36,536 bases of DNA from a virus, in the IMG/VR virus record IMGVR_UViG_3300035698_005835, positions 1-36,536 of that record; one strand, written 5' to 3'. This document shows, piece after piece, positions 6,574 to 12,598 of this stretch; positions within the stretch are counted from its first letter, which is position 1, and the number at the start of each line of letters is the position of its first letter. Below the pieces are notes generated by a model. It made no database searches. It worked only from the letters and a program-made list of their open reading frames with translations, and was not told the origin of the DNA. A program made the translations under genes and the position numbers.

Positions 6574-6945
6574 ATGGGGAGCAAATCAAAAGCAACGTGC
6601 AAATCCAATGCTCCGTGCTGTGCGCGTACTCTGAAAGTGGCGTTGACGAAGGCCAACGCCAAGGACAAGCAAGCCGCTGCGGAGTTGCTGAAACTGCGCA
6701 ATTCTTTGACGCGTGTGGAACGCAAACTAGAATCGCTCAAGTATCGTCATATGGATGCGCGTCGCAGGTTGGAAGAGAGTTGGTTTGAAAAGGTGAGGGT
6801 TGTCGAACACGAAGAGAACAAGCTCAAGGATCTCGTCGACGAAGCCATCGACAATTTGGCCGATGCAAGTGCACACGTCGAGTACGTCTACGGCGAAATG
6901 GCGGGAGCCGAAGCCGTGTTGAAAGAGATTGCAAGGAAGGGTTGA
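6574..6945 (+). CDS. Alpha-helical coiled-coil protein (123 aa)
   Basis: The N-terminus has a basic Cys-containing stretch (KATCKSNAPCCARTLK). Long charged helices with heptad spacing follow (LLKLRNSLTRVERKLESLKY, and later LKDLVDEAIDNLADASAHVE). The function is unknown. ATG 6574 is preferred because AAGGG lies 9 nt upstream and the same context (GGGTTGACACC) precedes the next gene's start. ATG 6556, adjoining the palindrome, is in frame and would add six residues. Confidence 0.65.
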   Translation: MGSKSKATCKSNAPCCARTLKVALTKANAKDKQAAAELLKLRNSLTRVERKLESLKYRHMDARRRLEESWFEKVRVVEHEENKLKDLVDEAIDNLADASAHVEYVYGEMAGAEAVLKEIARKG

Positions 6946-6950
6946 CACCG

Positions 6951-7232
6951 ATGGGAACCGATGAGAGTCTACGCGTTCATGGTCGGGCGCAAGCACGACC
7001 CAACGAGCCGACGCACAAGCCCCCCCGCGCGTCGGCTCGTTGCTTTCCAAATCTGTGGTTGTTGAAGGCACTCGACAACCGTGTGCACATCAGCGAGCCA
7101 GGTGCAGCGCGGGCCGAGTGCGGCATGTTGGTGAACGACGACTGGCGCAAGCTCCCGAAGTCGACGTTGTTGGAAGCAATCACGTGCCCGGTGTGCTTGC
7201 GTGTGCTCGTGGAGATGTGCCGTGAAAACTAA
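6951..7232 (+). CDS. Phage zinc-ribbon protein (93 aa)
   Basis: The C-terminal two thirds match a common phage zinc-ribbon layout: N-R-V-H-I-S-E-P-G, then A-E-C-G-M-L, a short loop with DDWRKLP, and T-C-P-V-C-L-R-V-L. His/Cys-x-Cys-x2-Cys residues would hold one zinc. Such proteins are found in many tailed phages with no assigned function. ATG 6951 is chosen by the repeated context GGGTTGACACC upstream, but a start further downstream is possible. The 3' end overlaps the next gene by 11 nt. Confidence 0.6.
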   Translation: MGTDESLRVHGRAQARPNEPTHKPPRASARCFPNLWLLKALDNRVHISEPGAARAECGMLVNDDWRKLPKSTLLEAITCPVCLRVLVEMCREN

Positions 7233-7530
7233 GTGGGCGTCACTCACACCGGCCGAACGCATCGAAGTACTCTCGGCTCGCATGCGCAGGACCCGCGAGA
7301 TTGCGAAACAGAAGCGGGTCATCTTGAAGCGGGCGACGCCTACTGAAAAGGTTGCAGCTTCTGTTCTGCGTCGTGAGCGCGAAGAAGCGAGGCTTGAACG
7401 CAGACGGGCCAAGATGGTTGTGTGGGCGTCAGCGTATGAAGGGTGTGCTGACGCCTCGCAGTTGCCCCGTGACGAGCCTGACGCGGTTGTTGTGGACATC
7501 TGTGTCACCCGCAAGGGCACGGCGTCATGA
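7222..7530 (+). CDS. Basic helical protein (102 aa)
   Basis: Translation from GTG 7222 gives VKTKWASLTPAERIEVL and a long Arg/Lys-rich helix (ARMRRTREIAKQKRV ... LRREREEARLERRRAK), then an acidic C-terminal segment. It looks like a nucleic-acid-associated helical protein, but no family is recognised. The start overlaps the preceding gene; the stop overlaps the next ATG (ATGA). Confidence 0.6.
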   Translation: MKTKWASLTPAERIEVLSARMRRTREIAKQKRVILKRATPTEKVAASVLRREREEARLERRRAKMVVWASAYEGCADASQLPRDEPDAVVVDICVTRKGTAS

Positions 7531-7646
7531 TGGGCTTGAGGTTCGATTCACGTGTGCTTGGGTTCGTGGCTGCGTCGACGTTGGTTGTGATGATGGGGGC
7601 GAAGCTGTGGATGTGGTGGGCACGTTCGTTGTGCTCGCGTAGGTAG
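7527..7646 (+). CDS. Tiny membrane protein (39 aa)
   Basis: The protein MMGLRFDSRVLGFVAASTLV continues to a hydrophobic helix (residues 11-31) and a basic end (RSLCSRR), a typical single-span inner-membrane topology. It overlaps the upstream stop (ATGA). The role is unknown; a holin or lysis accessory is possible since the endolysin is about 1.1 kb upstream. Confidence 0.5.
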   Translation: MMGLRFDSRVLGFVAASTLVVMMGAKLWMWWARSLCSRR

Positions 7647-7657
7647 GGATTGAAACA

Positions 7658-7677
7658 ACGGGAGATCGATCTCCCGT
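7658..7677. promoter_or_regulatory. Dispersed palindrome, copy 4 (20 bp)
   Basis: Core GGGAGATCGATCTCCC with one extra AC/GT pair on each side gives a perfect 20-bp palindrome in the gap between 7646 and the next gene. A GTG at its right edge opens only a 29-codon frame, so it is probably not a gene start. Confidence 0.88.
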
Positions 7678-7754
7678 GAACTGGAGTTGTCATGTATCGG
7701 ACAGAATGATTCGTTGTCGGAACGAAACGAGAATTGCACACATTGGACGATGTT

Positions 7755-8084
7755 ATGCGAGAGGATGCTGATGTGGTTGTGAGGCTTCAAGATGGCCGAG
7801 CCTACGTGGAGAAGAACAGGCATGGTCCACTGTCGAATGGCTCGATGATCACACCCCGTTTCAAGTTCGAACTAGGCGCTCTTGTGCGCTGCAAGGTGAC
7901 TGGCTACGAGGGCATCATAACTGGTCGCACCGAGTGGCTACATGGTTGCGTTGGTCTAGCCGTCAAGTCGCATGGGTTGAAGGGAGGCAAACCGATCGAA
8001 TCTGTGTACTTTGACGAGGATGCTGTCGTGCTTGTGAAGACGGCTGCTGACGTCGCGATCGAAGCGGTCAAGAGCACGGGTTGA
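7755..8084 (+). CDS. Conserved phage protein with SH3-like segment (109 aa)
   Basis: The core F-E-L-G-A-L-V-R-C-K-V-T-G-Y-E-G-I-I-T-G-R, then W-L-H-G-C-V-G-L-A-V and S-V-Y-F-D-E-D-A-V-V-L-V, reads as a small beta-barrel of a kind seen in many phage hypothetical proteins. The function is unknown. The start is uncertain: ATG 7755 is used, with TTG 7734 (7 residues longer) and ATG 7845 as alternatives; none has a strong Shine-Dalgarno. Confidence 0.6.
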   Translation: MREDADVVVRLQDGRAYVEKNRHGPLSNGSMITPRFKFELGALVRCKVTGYEGIITGRTEWLHGCVGLAVKSHGLKGGKPIESVYFDEDAVVLVKTAADVAIEAVKSTG

Positions 8085-8087
8085 GGC

Positions 8088-8270
8088 ATGATCTACGGTA
8101 CCGCGAATGTGTTCATCGACGGCGTCGAAAGTCCGGGCACTGTGCACGTTGGGATTGACTACGCGGACGGTACTGACTCGACGGTTATTGTGACCAAACG
8201 TGGTGATTCGGTGTGCTCGTTTAGTGCCACCACGAAGATGAGCAAGCGGGCGTGGCGCGAGTACTGTTAG
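8088..8270 (+). CDS. Small hypothetical protein (60 aa)
   Basis: The ORF begins MIYGTANVFIDGVESPGTVH and is predicted to be mostly beta strand, with a basic C-terminus (KMSKRAWREYC). The ATG lies 3 nt after the preceding stop, which fits the operon. No family or motif is recognised. Confidence 0.5.
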   Translation: MIYGTANVFIDGVESPGTVHVGIDYADGTDSTVIVTKRGDSVCSFSATTKMSKRAWREYC

Positions 8271-8387
8271 TTGTTCACTTCGTTGAACAGCAAGCGGTGG
8301 AGGAACCGTTCGAGCAAGCGTGCTTGCTACGAGTGGCGGGGTAAGATGCGTAGGCGCGCAATGCGTTTGGGCTACCCGGCACACTGA
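8271..8387 (+). CDS. Possible small basic protein (38 aa)
   Basis: A TTG immediately after the upstream stop opens a frame rich in Arg and Lys (NSKRWRNRSSKRACYEWRGK). It could be a readthrough extension of the preceding gene, an independent small protein or non-coding. There is no Shine-Dalgarno. It ends 11 nt before the next palindrome. Confidence 0.25.
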   Translation: MFTSLNSKRWRNRSSKRACYEWRGKMRRRAMRLGYPAH

Positions 8388-8398
8388 AGTTTTCCAAC

Positions 8399-8414
8399 GG
8401 GAGAACGATCTCCC
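8399..8414. promoter_or_regulatory. Dispersed palindrome, copy 5 (imperfect)
   Basis: GGGAGAACGATCTCCC differs from the core by one central base (T>A). It lies directly upstream of the GTCATGAT element, so it would cover the -35 region of that putative promoter. This is the clearest link between the palindrome and transcription in the window. Confidence 0.75.
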
Positions 8415-8416
8415 GT

Positions 8417-8430
8417 GTCATGATTGAACC
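8417..8430 (+). promoter_or_regulatory. Leaderless-type promoter element before 8431
   Basis: GTCATGAT, then 6 nt (TGAACC), then ATG at 8431. The spacing is identical to the elements before 6451 and 11311. The gene has no Shine-Dalgarno. The -35 position is occupied by palindrome copy 5, which suggests that binding there could control initiation. Confidence 0.42.
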
Positions 8431-8667
8431 ATGAGCATCGAACGAAGGTTCACACCAAACGGATTCGTGTACGGGGTTGCGAAAGTCTCGTGCTTGCATG
8501 CGTGGGCAGACACGACTGGGCGCATGCGAGGGCGCGTGTGGTTCGGGATCAAGACTGAGCGTGTGGATCTTCAAGTGCACGTGACGCGGACCGGGTTCGT
8601 GCGCATCGTCGACAGTAAGGGACGCGAATGGAAACCGACAGCTCCTAAGGAAAGGGATCCTGGATGA
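8431..8667 (+). CDS. Small hypothetical protein (78 aa)
   Basis: MSIERRFTPNGFVYGVAKV is followed by beta-rich sequence (RVWFGIKTERVDLQVHVTRT) and a basic, proline-containing end. No family is recognised. It probably starts a transcript, given the leaderless-type element at its ATG. The stop overlaps the next ATG (ATGA). Confidence 0.55.
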   Translation: MSIERRFTPNGFVYGVAKVSCLHAWADTTGRMRGRVWFGIKTERVDLQVHVTRTGFVRIVDSKGREWKPTAPKERDPG

Positions 8668-8861
8668 ACGTGCTGACCGAATATCAAATCCACCAGGCCG
8701 CCTTGTTGACCATGCGAGGGTGGATTTGTGATGAGCACAACGTGTGGCGCAAGGCCAACGTGACCCACTTGGTCACACATGAGTGGTCCTTGTGTCGCGA
8801 TACTGAGTCTGATGAATGGACGCGCGATGATGCGTATTGGGAGGCCACCTATGCCGGCTAG
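8664..8861 (+). CDS. Small hypothetical protein (65 aa)
   Basis: MNVLTEYQIHQAALLTMRGW, then WICDEHNVWRKANVTHL and an acidic, Trp-rich C-terminus (DEWTRDDAYWEATYAG). It looks like a compact alpha/beta fold. No family is recognised. It overlaps both neighbours by a few bases, so it is part of one translational unit. The upstream sequence AAGGAAAGGGATCC gives a fair Shine-Dalgarno. Confidence 0.55.
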   Translation: MNVLTEYQIHQAALLTMRGWICDEHNVWRKANVTHLVTHEWSLCRDTESDEWTRDDAYWEATYAG

Positions 8862-9168
8862 GAAGGGCACTCGCAAGTGCGTTGCATGCGGCAATGAGTA
8901 TGCTCGCAAGTCGTACGGGTGGACCTATGGGGTGTTCTGTTCGCATCATTGCCGCATCACGTCGCCGCCCCGTAGCAAGCGTCCCAATGATCGGACCAAC
9001 GAGCGGCACGACTGCGTCTACCACAGGCAATGCTTCGATGAGGCAGCCGTTGAGAATCGCAAAACGGTGTGTCCTCCAAACTGTGTTCGCTACGTGCGCT
9101 CACTTGAACCAGTAAAACGTGCGGTAGCGGATCTTCATTCGCACGCTTGGATGTGTGGAGAAAACTGA
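8851..9168 (+). CDS. Double zinc-ribbon protein (105 aa)
   Basis: The first metal site is C10-x2-C13 and C30-x3-C34 (K-C-V-A-C-G ... F-C-S-H-H-C-R). The second half has another Cys/His set (H-D-C-V-Y-H-R-Q-C and T-V-C-P-P-N-C). The basic N-terminus suggests nucleic-acid binding. The first half resembles the Cys arrangement of phage HNH or zinc-finger proteins but lacks visible HNH catalytic residues. The stop and the next start overlap (TGATG). Confidence 0.55.
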   Translation: MPARKGTRKCVACGNEYARKSYGWTYGVFCSHHCRITSPPRSKRPNDRTNERHDCVYHRQCFDEAAVENRKTVCPPNCVRYVRSLEPVKRAVADLHSHAWMCGEN

Positions 9169-9440
9169 TGGCTCACTTGAACGAGACTGAGTTGATCAAT
9201 GCGCTCATCGAGCGCGTGTTGGAAGAATCCAGCACCGTTCGGCGCAACTCTGTGCACAGCGACGACGTTCACGATGGAAGGGCGTCCAAGCTGAAGGTTC
9301 AGGCAATGTTCTATGAGTACGGGCGCAACCATGTGATTCCTCCCGAGTGGAAAGAGTACAGGACGGAGTTGGAGCTCAAGGCCGACCCCGAGTGGGCCGA
9401 GTACAAGAGGCTGTGCAAAAAGTTTGGAGGGCTGTCGTGA
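9168..9440 (+). CDS. Hypothetical helical protein (90 aa)
   Basis: MAHLNETELINALIERVLEE is followed by a polar linker and a charged C-terminal helix (EWKEYRTELELKADPEWAEY). It is soluble, probably all alpha, with no Cys pairs. No family is recognised. It overlaps both neighbouring genes at stop/start junctions. Confidence 0.55.
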   Translation: MAHLNETELINALIERVLEESSTVRRNSVHSDDVHDGRASKLKVQAMFYEYGRNHVIPPEWKEYRTELELKADPEWAEYKRLCKKFGGLS

Positions 9441-9634
9441 TGAAACGGATCGTTTCGATCAAAAGTAGAACTGCGATGGTTTCCAGGTCGCACGTGGTGG
9501 TTGGTGCAGTTGTGTTTGAACTCACACTTGATTGTGCTCACGTTGTGGAGAGGGGTCCGTACCCACACGGTCGCAAGTTCAAGCGCCCCGTTGTTGGGGC
9601 AATGGCAAAGTGTGACCAGTGCGGTGGCGCCTGA
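9440..9634 (+). CDS. Small Cys-pair protein (64 aa)
   Basis: A basic N-terminus (MKRIVSIKSRTAM), then a beta-like stretch, a C-x-H near D-C-A-H-V-V, and a terminal C-x2-C (K-C-D-Q-C-G-G-A). Together these could hold one zinc. Similar small ribbons occur across this island. No named family. Overlaps on both sides (TGATG). Confidence 0.5.
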   Translation: MKRIVSIKSRTAMVSRSHVVVGAVVFELTLDCAHVVERGPYPHGRKFKRPVVGAMAKCDQCGGA

Positions 9635-9906
9635 TGGGTGCAGTTGGGGTCATGGACAAGTGGAACTGTTCAACCAAGTTCCACTTTGAAACCAACGCGT
9701 GGACGCCGAGGAACTTGCCGAGCCTTATGAGTTGGTCGCACTTCACAGACGCCGGTGTTTACACAACGGAGGTTGTGGTTCCACGTTATGAAATGAAGTC
9801 ACCACTGGGTCATGAACCTGAGGTGGTTACACGGGGCAGCCGGTACTCGGTCACGCAAACGTGTGGCTTCCCTCAGAGCAGTGGTATTCGGAAAGGTGGT
9901 GCCTGA
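9634..9906 (+). CDS. Hypothetical protein (90 aa)
   Basis: The start MGAVGVMDKWNC resembles that of the following gene (MGAVGAMHVW), and the DNA around both ATGs is similar (CTGATGGGTGC). This suggests a shared origin for the start regions. The rest is polar and probably beta-rich (YTTEVVVPRYEM). Function unknown. Confidence 0.5.
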   Translation: MGAVGVMDKWNCSTKFHFETNAWTPRNLPSLMSWSHFTDAGVYTTEVVVPRYEMKSPLGHEPEVVTRGSRYSVTQTCGFPQSSGIRKGGA

Positions 9907-10226
9907 TGGGTGCCGTGGGAGCCATGCATGTGTGGGGCGAGGGCACGCTTTCATTCGACATCTACACGGCGTTACTTGTCGATTCCCATGTGCGTGGAGT
10001 AGTCGTGCGCTTGTACGTGTCGGCTGAGTTGTTCGAGCAGTTGGTGAAAGAGTTGAGGGTGCAGGTTGCAGCGTGCACTGCGGGCATGCCAACTATGTTC
10101 TTTGACGGAGGAACCCCGCTTGTGTGCTGCCCCTTCTTCAAGCCGAACCAGTGGATCGAAGCGCTGTCTGATGGGACCCAACGGTTGCACGGGTTCAAAC
10201 AACGGGAGGACAGTGATGGAAGTTGA
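9906..10226 (+). CDS. Hypothetical protein (106 aa)
   Basis: MGAVGAMHVWGEGTLSFDIY is followed by a segment with alternating beta strands and one amphipathic helix (ELFEQLVKELRVQVA), then a Cys-containing region (PLVCCPFFKPNQW). No family is recognised. The ATG overlaps the upstream stop; the end overlaps the next gene by 11 nt. Confidence 0.5.
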   Translation: MGAVGAMHVWGEGTLSFDIYTALLVDSHVRGVVVRLYVSAELFEQLVKELRVQVAACTAGMPTMFFDGGTPLVCCPFFKPNQWIEALSDGTQRLHGFKQREDSDGS

Positions 10227-10416
10227 GAAAATTGGTAGTTGGTCAATCATGAAACGTGGGAACAACACGCATTACGCCATGCTGCACATGGGGTACAGAA
10301 GCGTGCTGGTTTCATTGGATAGAGACTGCGTATCGATGGAGCGCACGGACAAGAGTGGAGGGTGCGTGTGCCCCCTGTCCATAATCCTTCGGCTACGGGA
10401 GATCGATCTCCCATGA
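10216..10416 (+). CDS. Small hypothetical protein ending in the palindrome (66 aa)
   Basis: MEVEKIGSWSIMKRGNNTHY starts with a Shine-Dalgarno GGGAGGA 7 nt upstream. The last codons, for REIDLP and the stop, are supplied by palindrome copy 6, and the TGA overlaps the next ATG. No family is recognised. Confidence 0.55.
   Translation: MEVEKIGSWSIMKRGNNTHYAMLHMGYRSVLVSLDRDCVSMERTDKSGGCVCPLSIILRLREIDLP
10397..10412. promoter_or_regulatory. Dispersed palindrome, copy 6
   Basis: The perfect 16-bp core GGGAGATCGATCTCCC is placed exactly at a gene junction. It encodes the C-terminus of the upstream gene, and the ATG of the downstream gene follows at once (10413). As in copies 1, 3 and 9, the base after CCC is A rather than G, creating ATG. 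Confidence 0.88.
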
Positions 10417-10613
10417 CCAAACACAACTATGTGGGGATGTTGTTGGCTGTGCTCTTTGCATTCGCAATTTGTGCAGGGGGTTTGGCGAAAGCGTTGCAAG
10501 CAGAATTCAACAAAGAATCTTGTGCAGACGCATGTTACCCAAGTGCCGTCGATGAGTGTTGCTCGGAACATGTCATTTGCGCGGTTGACAAATCTAGGAT
10601 TGATCACCCATGA
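10413..10613 (+). CDS. Cys-rich membrane-anchored protein (66 aa)
   Basis: A basic N-terminus is followed by a hydrophobic helix (MLLAVLFAFAICAGGLAKAL, residues 9-28). A Cys-rich tail comes next (C-A-D-A-C, then D-E-C-C-S-E-H-V-I-C). If the tail is outside the membrane, it could be disulfide-bonded. The helix could also be a signal sequence. ATG 10413 adjoins the palindrome. A lysis or superinfection role is possible but not shown. Confidence 0.6.
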   Translation: MTKHNYVGMLLAVLFAFAICAGGLAKALQAEFNKESCADACYPSAVDECCSEHVICAVDKSRIDHP

Positions 10614-10912
10614 ACACCGACTTGATTTTGCATACGCGCCGATGCATCAACCAATGGCGAGGCAAGGCACGCCTGCGTGCGTACCGTGCGCTTGTGCGGA
10701 GACGGCGGCTTGATGAGTTTGAGGCGAGTTTTGTCTACGTGACGAAGGGGGCGTGGGAAACTTGCACCGACATGTCTTTGATCCACTTGTCGCAGATCGT
10801 TGTGGGTACCAGCTACGTTTCCGAGTGGATCGAAGTGCACACGCGCTACTTGCCCGATGGGCGCACGGTGTACCTCACCCGCCTCATGTACGAACTTGAG
10901 TTCGGACTATGA
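10610..10912 (+). CDS. Hypothetical protein (100 aa)
   Basis: A strongly basic N-terminal helix (RRCINQWRGKARLRAYRALV) precedes a segment of beta strands and an aromatic C-terminus (TVYLTRLMYELEFGL). No family is recognised. It overlaps both neighbours by four bases (ATGA, then ATGA). Confidence 0.55.
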   Translation: MNTDLILHTRRCINQWRGKARLRAYRALVRRRRLDEFEASFVYVTKGAWETCTDMSLIHLSQIVVGTSYVSEWIEVHTRYLPDGRTVYLTRLMYELEFGL

Positions 10913-11235
10913 ATACGTTACCCCTGTACTATTGCGAGGCCGCGTGGGTCGTGTGTCTTGATCGGATCAATCAGTTCGCGAGGAACATGGATCTTCATCA
11001 CCCCGCCTACGCCCTCGACGTCTCGAATCACACCCGTGACCTAGAGCACGTGACCAAGTGCAGGTGCTACGAGCACGGATGTGGCGCGATGGTTGGTCGT
11101 GATGACGCGACCAACAGATTGCTCGAATTGGATTACGACAGTCCTGAGTGGCGACAGCTGGTTGAGACAGCGATCCTACACCTTGCAGACCCCTCCTATT
11201 GCTACGCTGTGCCCTGCCGCTTGGCCGGCGTCTAA
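10909..11235 (+). CDS. Hypothetical Cys-containing protein (108 aa)
   Basis: The central T-K-C-R-C-Y-E-H-G-C-G contains three Cys and a His that could bind a metal. The C-terminal half is helical with D-Y-D-S-P-E-W-R-Q-L. No family is recognised. This is the last gene of the overlapping small-gene run; a 75-bp gap with a leaderless-type element follows. Confidence 0.55.
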   Translation: MNTLPLYYCEAAWVVCLDRINQFARNMDLHHPAYALDVSNHTRDLEHVTKCRCYEHGCGAMVGRDDATNRLLELDYDSPEWRQLVETAILHLADPSYCYAVPCRLAGV

Positions 11236-11296
11236 GCGCGTACCCAAACAACGAGACGCACCTTGACTTTATTCTGACCTCGCACGGTGTGCTTGC

Positions 11297-11310
11297 GTCA
11301 TGATGGGACC
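11297..11310 (+). promoter_or_regulatory. Leaderless-type promoter element before 11311
   Basis: GTCATGAT plus 6 nt (GGGACC) leads to the ATG at 11311. The longer 11-mer TGCGTCATGAT is shared with the elements at 6434-6444 and 437-447. It lies in a true intergenic gap, which strengthens the promoter reading. No -35 consensus is apparent. Confidence 0.45.
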
Positions 11311-12480
11311 ATGGTGAAAGAATATTGTGGCGATCAGAATGTGCGAACGTTCAAAAGCGAGGGATCAAAGAGGGCAGGATTCGAACGGACGAAAACTGTG
11401 AAGGTGCGAGGTGACCTTTGCTTCATCGCAAACACAGTGGTCGCTCCAAAAAGTGAGCGTGATGATCCCGAACTGGTCAAGGCGTGGGTGCGTGCACACC
11501 CCAACGCTGGCTTGTGCGTGCGAGCTGACGAGGTGCTCGATACCAGGGTGGCCCACAGACAAGTTGAAGCCGTGATTGCCGACACGATGGAGTTGATGCC
11601 CAACGTTGGGGGCTCCACGTTGACGGAGAAGTGCGCCAACGCTTCCAAACGCATCCGTACCCTCTCGGCCCTACTCAACTCGCAGAAGGAATGCTCATCC
11701 TCTAAGGTCAACTCATTGCAAGAAACGATCGCTGCCCTCAAGATACAGATGCGTGATGGGTTCGAAACGCGAGACGCAGCGATCGATTCAAAGTGCGCTG
11801 ACATGCGGGCGCTCATGAGCACCATCGGTGCAGTGCTCAACCCCAACGACAACACCGCCCCGTGTGTGCTCACCGCAGCAATCGATGACGTGAAAGAACT
11901 GGGTGCCCAACGGGATGGGTTCGGCTTCACCGCCAACTGGAATCGCATAACCAGAGAACGCGATGCGCTCCAACGCAAGCTGGAAACCAAAGATGCCGAG
12001 TTGATCCCTCTCATGGATGCAATCCATACCGCGCTCGAACTTGGCAACGACAACCTGCCGCTCTCAATCAGTGGAGCAATTCATCATGTGAAAACATTGC
12101 GCTCCCAACGGGACGGGTTCCAAATACAATCAGAAGCCGTCACTGCCCATCGGATGAGCATAACCAAAGAACGCGATGCTGCGCTCACACAACTGGCAGC
12201 AACACAAACGAAACTGGACCAAGCAACCAGCAACCTCGACACAGCACAAACCGAACTGGCATCGCCACACATGGTCGCGTGGGAATTGAACAAGCCCACC
12301 GTGGCCCTCATCACACGCGCAGCAACCGACGCTTTGCACATGTGCTTCACCCCCTCCATGCGCTTCGACTTGCCAACTGTGATTGAGGTAGTCACAACCG
12401 CAATTCTGAAAGCATGCACCGCCACCGCCACCACGTCACATGAAGCCGGACCCGAAATCAAGGATCCCACTTCTGCATAA
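11311..12480 (+). CDS. Coiled-coil protein with internal duplication (389 aa)
   Basis: This is a long, mostly helical protein with coiled-coil stretches (about residues 205-240 and 285-325). A roughly 66-residue unit is duplicated: Q-R-D-G-F ... I-T-R-E-R-D-A-L-Q and Q-R-D-G-F ... I-T-K-E-R-D-A-A-L. The matching DNA (CCCAACGGGATGGGTTC and CCCAACGGGACGGGTTC) is 198 bp apart. No enzymatic motif, signal or membrane helix. The gene has more C than G on its coding strand, unlike its neighbours, which hints at separate acquisition. The function is unknown; a structural or scaffolding role is only a guess. Confidence 0.7.
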   Translation: MVKEYCGDQNVRTFKSEGSKRAGFERTKTVKVRGDLCFIANTVVAPKSERDDPELVKAWVRAHPNAGLCVRADEVLDTRVAHRQVEAVIADTMELMPNVGGSTLTEKCANASKRIRTLSALLNSQKECSSSKVNSLQETIAALKIQMRDGFETRDAAIDSKCADMRALMSTIGAVLNPNDNTAPCVLTAAIDDVKELGAQRDGFGFTANWNRITRERDALQRKLETKDAELIPLMDAIHTALELGNDNLPLSISGAIHHVKTLRSQRDGFQIQSEAVTAHRMSITKERDAALTQLAATQTKLDQATSNLDTAQTELASPHMVAWELNKPTVALITRAATDALHMCFTPSMRFDLPTVIEVVTTAILKACTATATTSHEAGPEIKDPTSA

Positions 12481-12574
12481 GTACAACCGGACCAGTACCC
12501 ACCAAAGTGCAGATGTGCCACAACCACTACCTGTACCCGTGATCGCCCCCTAACAAGACATCTCGACACATACA

Positions 12575-12598
12575 AACCGGCGTGTAAGTGTGCCGGTT
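12575..12598. repeat. Inverted repeat at the portal start
   Basis: AACCGGC and GCCGGTT form a 7-bp stem around a 10-nt loop. It spans the GTG at 12590, so it could sequester the portal start in mRNA. No T-run follows, so it is not a typical intrinsic terminator. The gap 12481-12589 otherwise holds nothing recognisable. Confidence 0.5.

Noticed and set aside
4828-11235. HNH homing endonuclease among the Cys-pair proteins
   Set aside because: The Cys pairs resemble the zinc site of some HNH proteins but no H-N-H catalytic set could be found.
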